From a virus, in IMG/VR virus record IMGVR_UViG_3300050132_000059, positions 1-47,323 of that record: a DNA stretch of 47,323 bases; one strand, given 5' to 3'. The notes below the pieces were generated by a model. The model did no database searches. It saw only the letters and a program-made list of their open reading frames with translations, and had not been told where the DNA came from. Numbering within the stretch: the stretch's first letter is position 1; each line of letters starts with the position of its first letter. Positions 39,331 through 45,339 of this stretch are shown here, in pieces. A program made the position numbers and the translations under genes.

Positions 39331-39552
39331 ATGCTCACGCTCACGCCTGCGGAAATTACCGAAATCACCGGAAAGAAAAAGCCGAGTGCCCAGGCGCGTG
39401 TACTCAAAGCGCTTGGGATCCGGCATCAAATCCGCCCTGACCGAAGCCTGCTTGTTTATCGTCACGCCGCCATAAAAGGCTCAGTCGATACAATGCCCGC
39501 TCGGGAACCACAATTAAGGCTTCGAAATGGGCCGTCCGCGCAAGTCCGATAA
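39331..39552 (+). CDS. DUF4224-type small regulator next to integrase
   Basis: A 73-residue protein whose first half reads MLTLTPAEITEITGKKKPSAQ, then ARVLKALGIRHQIRPDRSLLVYR, the DUF4224 pattern commonly found just upstream of tyrosine integrases. It overlaps the integrase by 26 bp. Known members are small and may assist or direct recombination (excisionase-like), although this is not established. Confidence 0.8.
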   Translation: MLTLTPAEITEITGKKKPSAQARVLKALGIRHQIRPDRSLLVYRHAAIKGSVDTMPAREPQLRLRNGPSAQVR

Positions 39553-40516
39553 GCACCTGCCCCCATGCGTTTACGAGAAGCATGGCGCCTTCTATCACGT
39601 CAAGGAAGGCCGCTGGACCCGTCTAGGATCTGATTTATCTCAAGCGTTGGCAGAATATGCGCGTCGGTTCGACAATCCAAAGGGCGGCATGCCTGAGCTT
39701 GTCGAGAGGGTTCTAGCCCACATCGCGCCTAATCTTGCCAAGAATACGAATTCCCAATACAAAATTGCTGGCGCCAGGATTAAAGAGGCGTTGGGAGAAT
39801 TTGCTCCGCATCAGGTGTTGCCGCGCCACGTCGCTGCCGTTAAAGCCGATATGTCTAGCACGCCAAATATGGCTAACCGCGTGCTTTCTTTACTGCGCAT
39901 CGTGTTCGCGCACGCGGTGGAATGGCAGATCGTGGATAGCAACCCTTGCATTGGCATCCTGCGCCATAAGGAAGGAAAGCGCGGGCGATACCTCACCGAT
40001 ACCGAGTTTTCAGCAATCTACGCTGAGGCGCCTGAGCGCTTACAGGTAATCATGGATATCCTGTACTTGACGGCTCAACGAGTGGGCGACGTGCTGCGGA
40101 TACGGCAATCCGACATAGGCGAAGAAGGCATTTCGTTCAAGCAAGAAAAGACTGACGTTAAGTTAACGGTTCGCTGGACACCAGAAATGCGTGCAGCCGT
40201 GGCGCGTGCCAATTCGTTCGGGGGAAACGTTGTCAGCATGAATCTATTTCGCACCCGAGCCCGCGGCGGCAAACCTCCGTCCTATGGCGTCACCAAAGAC
40301 CAATGGAATGAGGCGGTCGTGGCGGCTGGCATTTCTGACGCCCACATACACGATGTGCGAGCCAAGTCATTGACCGATGCCAAGCGCCAGGGAAAGGACG
40401 CTCAAGCGCTTGCCGGGCACTCCAATGAAGCCATGACGGAACGCTATATCCGACTGCGAGAAGGCCCGATAGTTGAAGGCCCGACGTTTGCCTCAAAAGC
40501 CAAGAAAACCGCCTGA
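39527..40516 (+). CDS. int: Tyrosine integrase
   Basis: A 329-residue site-specific recombinase. It has a basic arm-binding N-terminus (MGRPRKSDKHLPP), a core-binding helical domain (residues ~55-140) and a catalytic domain with R185 (TAQRVGDVL), H275 and R278 (IHDVR), H298 (GHSNE) and nucleophile Y307. All five catalytic residues are present, so it is likely active. It integrates the phage at the host attachment site; probable arm-type sites lie immediately downstream. Confidence 0.93.
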   Translation: MGRPRKSDKHLPPCVYEKHGAFYHVKEGRWTRLGSDLSQALAEYARRFDNPKGGMPELVERVLAHIAPNLAKNTNSQYKIAGARIKEALGEFAPHQVLPRHVAAVKADMSSTPNMANRVLSLLRIVFAHAVEWQIVDSNPCIGILRHKEGKRGRYLTDTEFSAIYAEAPERLQVIMDILYLTAQRVGDVLRIRQSDIGEEGISFKQEKTDVKLTVRWTPEMRAAVARANSFGGNVVSMNLFRTRARGGKPPSYGVTKDQWNEAVVAAGISDAHIHDVRAKSLTDAKRQGKDAQALAGHSNEAMTERYIRLREGPIVEGPTFASKAKKTA

Positions 40517-40740
40517 GTATTAGACTGTCTAATAAAAGTATGACGCAAGCCATTGATTCTAAACACACGCCCATGATGCAGCAGTAGTAGGTCAAATCCG
40601 GCGGTGCACGTTGATATATAAGACTTATTCCGTACCTGCTGTCTAATACTTTACAACAAGCATCATGCGATAAGAGCCGCCAAATCATTGGGGACGATTC
40701 GGAGTATTAGACAGGCGATATACTGATCTGCCACCCCCCG
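40517..40740. other. Probable attP region downstream of integrase
   Basis: The 234 bp between integrase and the next gene hold no convincing gene but three copies of a GTATTAGACAG-type element: an exact 17-bp palindrome TATTAGACTGTCTAATA at 40518-40534, CTGTCTAATAC at 40639-40649 and GTATTAGACAG at 40704-40714. Repeated sites flanking AT-rich DNA are the usual layout of integrase arm sites around an attP core. The core itself cannot be located without the host junctions. Confidence 0.6.
40518..40534. repeat. Perfect 17-bp palindrome at end of integrase gene
   Basis: TATTAGAC-T-GTCTAATA, two bases after the integrase stop. Same half-site as at 40639-40649 and 40704-40714. Likely a recombinase arm-type site, though it could also act as a weak hairpin. 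Confidence 0.6.
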
Positions 40741-40750
40741 AGATCCGCTC

Positions 40751-40963
40751 ATGTTCACCAGCGACTTCAGAAGATCGGCACCCATGCCCGGCGGCTGCTG
40801 GACGTGCATTCATTGGAAGGGGAAAACGACGATGGGCGGCGTGCATGCCGTCTGCCAGAAGGACGATCAAGTTATCGTCAGCGGCACGCCCGAGAGCGGG
40901 TGCTGCTACTGGCACCCCGATCCTAGGAAATTGCCGGAGCTCGACCAGTTTCCCGGTGTCTGA
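40751..40963 (+). CDS. Small Cys-rich protein next to attP (70 aa)
   Basis: A 70-residue protein with cysteines in CWTCIHW, AVCQ and GCCYWHP, reminiscent of a small zinc- or iron-binding fold. It runs tail-to-tail into the acyltransferase, overlapping its 3' end by 41 bp. Located between attP and the late cassette, where lysogenic-conversion genes are often found. No family recognised; start uncertain (ATG 40751 or 40784). Confidence 0.5.
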   Translation: MFTSDFRRSAPMPGGCWTCIHWKGKTTMGGVHAVCQKDDQVIVSGTPESGCCYWHPDPRKLPELDQFPGV

Positions 40964-42131
40964 GCGCCTTTGCCCGATCGATTACCCATCGAGCCAGCCG
41001 GTTTGAGAATCGCGTCGCCGGAACGTCTACCCAACGGCAGAAGGCGACGGACGAAGCGATGATCACGAGCGACGTGGATGCGTAAGCTGCAAACGCCGCC
41101 GGCACGAATGGCACACCCCATGCCATGTACTTCGACACTGACCAGATCCCCAGCGAGCAGATGATCGGCCAGTGCAACAGATACATGCTGAACGAGATCC
41201 TGCCGAAGAACGCCCCTACCCGGCTGGCAAATGCGCGGGTCAGAGCAACGTTGCCCAATAGGCCCGCCATCATGAAGGCCGCGCCGAATGTGTACCAGAG
41301 GAACATCACATCGGTGTCCCCGCGAAGCAACCCGTTGATGTGTTGCATGAGGCTGTTGGCGCCGGCGAACATCGGCAGATGATTGACGCAGCCGATCGCG
41401 GCGCCCACGACGAACAAAACTCCGGAGGTCAGGTTGTGCCGGCGCAGCCATGGAACCGCACCGTTGAATGCGGCACCAATAGCGAAAGGCAGATAGAGAA
41501 CCGCGGTATTGGTCGACAGTGCCCACGCAGCGAGCGCGGCGCAGGCGAGCCACCGGTACCGACCGAACACAAGGAAGGCGGCGAACAGCGCAAGGGATCC
41601 GTACAGCTCGAACTTCAAGGTCCAGAGCACATTGTTCCAAGCCGGATCAGCGAAGAACGGCACGCCCACCCAGGCCGCATAGAAGGCGGCACGAATCGAT
41701 GGCACTTGCACAAAGTCGTCACGCACCCACCCGCCGAATGGACCGTTGATCACCATCTGCGTGTGCATGAGCCCGGAACGCATCAGAATCAGCACCAGCA
41801 CGATCGAAGCGGCGGCGGGTATGAACAGTCGTGGGTAGCGCTTGAGCGCGCCTGAGACGAGGCCTACGCGGTTGCCGCTCTGCCAAAACTTCCGGCTCAG
41901 GACGTAACCGCTCAGCGTAAAGAAAACGATGACCGCGAAATCACCGTTATAGAGGAGGTCGAACGGTGGGCGTGAAAACCACACTTCCCAGCTGAAGTGC
42001 GCGCCGAACGCCGGCGGAAGCGGCGATCGAGCCAGTGCAAGAAACGGGAACGCCATATAGAAAAAATGGCTGGTCAGCACCGAGAGGCACGCCAATCCTC
42101 GCAATCCCTCCAGCGCTTCATTCTTTTCCAC
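40923..42131 (-). CDS. O-antigen-type membrane acyltransferase (family 3)
   Basis: A 402-residue multi-pass membrane protein. The start LEGLRGLACLSVLTSHFFY contains the conserved arginine (R11) and histidine (H22) of acyltransferase family 3, and VIVFFTLSGYVLSRKFW matches its FF-LSG-VL motif. About ten hydrophobic segments follow. Relatives (OafA/Oac) O-acetylate O-antigen or other surface glycans, changing serotype and blocking phage adsorption. It lies at the end of the leftward late cassette, 105 bp after the exported fibre-tip gene. Confidence 0.85.
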   Translation of the reverse strand: MEKNEALEGLRGLACLSVLTSHFFYMAFPFLALARSPLPPAFGAHFSWEVWFSRPPFDLLYNGDFAVIVFFTLSGYVLSRKFWQSGNRVGLVSGALKRYPRLFIPAAASIVLVLILMRSGLMHTQMVINGPFGGWVRDDFVQVPSIRAAFYAAWVGVPFFADPAWNNVLWTLKFELYGSLALFAAFLVFGRYRWLACAALAAWALSTNTAVLYLPFAIGAAFNGAVPWLRRHNLTSGVLFVVGAAIGCVNHLPMFAGANSLMQHINGLLRGDTDVMFLWYTFGAAFMMAGLLGNVALTRAFASRVGAFFGRISFSMYLLHWPIICSLGIWSVSKYMAWGVPFVPAAFAAYASTSLVIIASSVAFCRWVDVPATRFSNRLARWVIDRAKALRHRETGRAPAIS

Positions 42132-42236
42132 GTCTCACACCGATATTGCCGAAGCGCACAAGGTACGCTTTTGGCAACATCTGTCAATGGCGCGGGGTCA
42201 GCGGATTTCTGCCCAATCCAGATCGAACTATTTCTC

Positions 42237-42839
42237 CTAGTTGCCGAAAGCAGTCCACGATCCGATTGCCGCTCCAGATGTTGAACTGTTGTTCGTCATG
42301 TTGAAGCCGGTAGTTGTAATGCTGCCACTGACAGCACTGAGTGAATATGCGAATGTGTTCGAGCTACCGCTATACGATCCGACAACTACCTGAAAAACGC
42401 CATTCGGGAAAGCAAGCGGAAAAGCGATCGGTTGGTAGCTGCCAGTCGCAATTCCTGGCGAGGATCCCCACTCAATAATCAAGCCGCCTGGGAATCGTTG
42501 ATACCCCGACGATGAGGGAAACGAAGACATTTGTCCGAGGTTGACAGCTTGCTGGCCTGTCGTGGCATTTGCAACTGCGAATGATTGCGACGCGGATCCA
42601 GCCAACGCAGCCGCGCCCACATCGCTGGGCAATAGCGTAACAGCGCCGATCTTGCCCGCCACGCTTGTGACGATCGGGCCTGGCTGATTGACCCAGGCAG
42701 GGGGGGTTGTAGGACCGCTCGACGTGATGACCTGGCCGGATACTGATCCTACCGGATTGAGCAACTGAACGGAGGTTAGCGTAGCCGCGAAGGAAGGTGA
42801 AGCGAGAAGCAGCGCAATGAGGGCGAAGAGTCTTTTCAT
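42237..42839 (-). CDS. Exported protein with tail-fibre C-terminal (gp53-like) domain
   Basis: A 200-residue protein. Residues 1-18 (MKRLFALIALLLASPSFA) form a classic signal peptide with a probable cleavage at SFA/AT. The middle (GKIGAVTLLPSDVGAAALAG and ATTGQQAVNLGQM) has typical tail-fibre repeat phrases. The end (GYQRFPGGLIIEWGSSPGI, then PLAFPNGVFQVVVGS and TTGFNMTNN) resembles the gp53-like C-terminal receptor-binding domain of phage fibres. A secreted fibre tip is unexpected in a virion-only role; it starts 7 bp after the patatin stop. Confidence 0.72.
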   Translation of the reverse strand: MKRLFALIALLLASPSFAATLTSVQLLNPVGSVSGQVITSSGPTTPPAWVNQPGPIVTSVAGKIGAVTLLPSDVGAAALAGSASQSFAVANATTGQQAVNLGQMSSFPSSSGYQRFPGGLIIEWGSSPGIATGSYQPIAFPLAFPNGVFQVVVGSYSGSSNTFAYSLSAVSGSITTTGFNMTNNSSTSGAAIGSWTAFGN

Positions 42840-42846
42840 GTTGGGC

Positions 42847-43653
42847 TCAAATGGGTAGGGGAATGAGTGCTGCGGTGGTGGCGGCATAGCCGTCGTCGTA
42901 AAGCCGCTGGCGCATTGATCTCGCCATGTTCCTGTCAAAGCTTGAGGCGTAGGCGGTTTCAATGCGCACGATCCGGGCGCCCCCTTGCTCGCTGATTGCC
43001 ACCCGCGTGGCTTCGTTCGAGGCAAGTAGGAGATCGATGAATCGAGGGGCCAAGTGGGATATTCCGCGCTGGGCAGGCAATAGCGGAGGATCCTGAGCGA
43101 CCAGATAAATACCCAGGCGTGGCGCATCGTCGATAGTCAGATCGATGGCCGGGATGTTGTCGCACATTCCGCCATCAGCGAGAAAGGCATCGCCGTATTG
43201 AACCGGTGCAAAGACGATCGGTATCGATGCACTCGCGCGCGCAGCCAAAGCGATAGGTGCATCAGGCGTGATGTACTGGTTGAACTGGAATTCTTTCTGC
43301 GTGACCATATCCGATGCGATTATCTTAAGATCGATATCCAGATCGGCGAAGGTCTTACCTCCAGTCTTTTCCGTCAGGAACTCGAGCATCACGTTACCGG
43401 TGCACAGCGCTTGCTTTGACAGAGCCGCCCAGGGTGAGAAGCGCATCATGGGCGACCAGTCCATGTCCATGCATAACTTGCGCATGTCGGACAGGGGCAT
43501 ACCGCTCGCATAGAGCGCGGCAACGATACTTCCGCCGCTAGTGCCCGCCAGTTCGACGATCGTGTACCCAGCGTGCACGATCGCTTGCAACGCGCCCAAG
43601 TGGGCGGGCAACCGGAAGCCGCTACCTGACAGCGCGACTCGGATCGGTTTCAC
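42847..43653 (-). CDS. Patatin-like phospholipase in the lysis cassette
   Basis: A 268-residue patatin-like hydrolase. The oxyanion segment is SGSGFRLPAHLGAL (residues 9-22), the nucleophile elbow GTSGG has S39, and the catalytic aspartate is D160 in ADGGMCDN. Both residues of the Ser-Asp dyad are present, so it is probably active on phospholipids. It has no obvious signal peptide. It overlaps the upstream lipoprotein by 4 bp (ATGA) and so is expressed with the endolysin and holin. Role in envelope disruption is inference; lysogenic conversion or virulence is an alternative. Confidence 0.85.
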   Translation of the reverse strand: MKPIRVALSGSGFRLPAHLGALQAIVHAGYTIVELAGTSGGSIVAALYASGMPLSDMRKLCMDMDWSPMMRFSPWAALSKQALCTGNVMLEFLTEKTGGKTFADLDIDLKIIASDMVTQKEFQFNQYITPDAPIALAARASASIPIVFAPVQYGDAFLADGGMCDNIPAIDLTIDDAPRLGIYLVAQDPPLLPAQRGISHLAPRFIDLLLASNEATRVAISEQGGARIVRIETAYASSFDRNMARSMRQRLYDDGYAATTAALIPLPI

Positions 43654-43955
43654 TTTTTTGCCGCCGCATATTCGACAGCAACGATCGTCAGCGCCGGAAG
43701 TGCCGTAACCGTCAACTGCTGGAGATTGTCCGAGGTTGCGATTACGCCGGGCGCGCAGACGGCGGCAAGGATCGGCCCCGCCGTGGCAAGAGCAGACTGA
43801 GCCTTCGGCGATAGATCGGCCTGAACCGCCTGGAACGATGCCAGCTCGGGTGTGGCGACGGCGCAGAAATCGGTCAACTGGGTTTGCAGATTGGGGGGCG
43901 TGGCGCAGCCGGTCAGGGCCAATGCAACAGCGACGATCAAGAGAAGTGTTTTCAT
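43650..43955 (-). CDS. Small lipoprotein with hydrophobic C-terminus
   Basis: A 101-residue protein with a signal peptide and lipobox LTGC (cysteine 17), so probably anchored in a membrane by lipid. The body is alanine-rich and the last part (LTVTALPALTIVAVEYAAAKK) is hydrophobic, which could allow a second membrane contact, as in unimolecular spanins. That reading is tentative because of the central glutamate. Coupled by 4-bp overlaps to both neighbours. Confidence 0.68.
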   Translation of the reverse strand: MKTLLLIVAVALALTGCATPPNLQTQLTDFCAVATPELASFQAVQADLSPKAQSALATAGPILAAVCAPGVIATSDNLQQLTVTALPALTIVAVEYAAAKK

Positions 43956-44296
43956 GGAAGGCTCACAGGGTGAATGATTTGCACGGCCGAGGCGGCCGCA
44001 GTGGATACAGCGGTGGCAACACTGGTTGCAGTGGCAGAAGCGATCCCCTGCCCTGTCGAGCCGTTCACGCCCTGTTCGTTCAGATCAATCGACAGGGCAT
44101 CTTCGGAAGACTTGGTGATATGCACGTTCACCGACGCGATGTTTTTGCCGTTCACTACGTCCACCTCGCAGCAGACGTATTTGCCAGCTGCTGCATCGAA
44201 GTAGGGAATCAGCTTGTAGTTCGCAATGCCGGCGTCGTTCGAACTGGCACACCCGGCCAGCACCGCTACTGCCAGGACGAGCAGGGCGCGAATCAT
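43952..44296 (-). CDS. Lipoprotein in lysis cassette (114 aa)
   Basis: Starts at ATG 44296, ATGA overlap with the holin. Signal peptide with lipobox LAGC (cysteine 16), then a soluble region with a vicinal cysteine pair (YVCCEVDV) and an alanine/serine/threonine-rich tail (ATATSVATAVSTAAASAVQII). Its place after holin and endolysin is where outer-membrane spanin components are found, but it lacks the usual proline-rich Rz1 sequence. Function uncertain. Confidence 0.65.
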   Translation of the reverse strand: MIRALLVLAVAVLAGCASSNDAGIANYKLIPYFDAAAGKYVCCEVDVVNGKNIASVNVHITKSSEDALSIDLNEQGVNGSTGQGIASATATSVATAVSTAAASAVQIIHPVSLP

Positions 44297-44532
44297 TGCG
44301 CACCGCCCAAAGGAACCGTCGGCGCCGATGTCGGCTTGGGAGGCGTTATTGGTTGCGCGGGATCGGATGGCGCGGCCTGCAATTTCGTGACGCCCGCGTA
44401 GCCTAGAATCGCGAACAGCGAAAGCTTGATCGTCGAGATCAGATCGGATGGATCTAGTTTCAGATACAGCACGAGAGCGAGCCACAGGGCGAAGAGACCA
44501 GCACCAGCGCCATACTTCAGATAATCGTTCAT
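44293..44532 (-). CDS. Holin-like membrane protein (79 aa)
   Basis: Two hydrophobic helices (GAGAGLFALWLALVLYLKL and ISTIKLSLFAILGYAGVTKL) followed by a proline-rich soluble tail. Size, topology and position next to the endolysin fit a class II holin, which opens the inner membrane at lysis time. It overlaps the endolysin by 4 bp. No sequence family is certain. Confidence 0.65.
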   Translation of the reverse strand: MNDYLKYGAGAGLFALWLALVLYLKLDPSDLISTIKLSLFAILGYAGVTKLQAAPSDPAQPITPPKPTSAPTVPLGGAQ

Positions 44533-45032
44533 GCTGCCCCCTTGCGCAGGTTCGTGGCGATGCGGTGCATCCAGCCGAAGGCGAAGCTGGCGCTACGCAG
44601 AGCGGCGAGATAGTCCAGTCGATACGAATCGAACTTCATGATCACTTTCAGCGGGTCGGCGGCCTTCACTGCGGCGACTGTCACGGGCCCAATTTGACCG
44701 TCCGGCGTAACGCCAGCCGATTGCTGAAGCCAGTGGGCGGCAGAGCCACCGTTGAATGCAGCGTCGAATACCTGAAAACCGACGCGCGGGTCGAACTCAT
44801 CGCACTGGTAACGGTCCCAGTAATCGCGCTTGGCGATTGATTTGGCCTGATCAAGCGTCAGATTCTTGATATCGAGATCGGGGTAAGCCGCGCAACTGAT
44901 GCCGTACTTCGTACCCCGGCACGCACCTACGCCCACTCGGCCGCTCGTCCAGTTTCCCGGATCGCTCGGGTTATCGGTGAACCCCTGCTCGACATTTATC
45001 AGGGCTGCGAACGCGTCATTGAAGCTATCCAT
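44529..45032 (-). CDS. GH108-type endolysin with C-terminal PG-binding domain
   Basis: A 167-residue endolysin. The start MDSFNDAFAALINVEQGFTDNPSDPG has the family's catalytic glutamate (E15) in the position of EGGY; RGTKYGIS follows. The C-terminal half (GFQVFDAAFNGGSAAHWLQQSAGVTPDGQIGPVTVAAV) matches the peptidoglycan-binding domain that accompanies GH108. ATG 45032 is preferred; a GTG start 12 bases upstream is possible. No signal peptide, so it needs a holin to reach the wall. Confidence 0.88.
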   Translation of the reverse strand: MDSFNDAFAALINVEQGFTDNPSDPGNWTSGRVGVGACRGTKYGISCAAYPDLDIKNLTLDQAKSIAKRDYWDRYQCDEFDPRVGFQVFDAAFNGGSAAHWLQQSAGVTPDGQIGPVTVAAVKAADPLKVIMKFDSYRLDYLAALRSASFAFGWMHRIATNLRKGAA

Positions 45033-45033
45033 T

Positions 45034-45339
45034 TCAGGCACCACGCTCTTGAAGTTTGTCTACCTTGGCTTCGAGGCGATTCAGCACCGCGAAGATGTTG
45101 TTTTCCATACGCTCAATGCCTGGCACGCGTGCGTACGTCTCAGCAATGTGAGTCTGGAAACGAAGGAACTCGCGCTCGTTCACTTCGATGCGTTCGTTCA
45201 AGCCGTCGATACGCTCATGCGCACCGTCGCCCTTTTCTTTCGAGTTGTTGAAATGACCGGCGATAAGATTGCCCACCCAAACGAGCATCACTCCCACAAC
45301 GGTCGCGATAATCAGGCCCCATCCGCCGTCTAGCGTCAT
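45034..45339 (-). CDS. Membrane-anchored coiled-coil protein before endolysin
   Basis: A 101-residue protein: one transmembrane helix (WGLIIATVVGVMLVWVGNLIAG, residues 7-28) and a long charged coiled coil (HERIDGLNERIEVNEREFLRFQTHIAETYARV...LNRLEAKVDKL). The topology resembles an inner-membrane spanin, but those usually overlap an Rz1 gene and this one does not. Its stop is separated by one base from the endolysin ATG. Its first 41 codons are repeated at the left end of the window. Confidence 0.7.
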   Translation of the reverse strand: MTLDGGWGLIIATVVGVMLVWVGNLIAGHFNNSKEKGDGAHERIDGLNERIEVNEREFLRFQTHIAETYARVPGIERMENNIFAVLNRLEAKVDKLQERGA

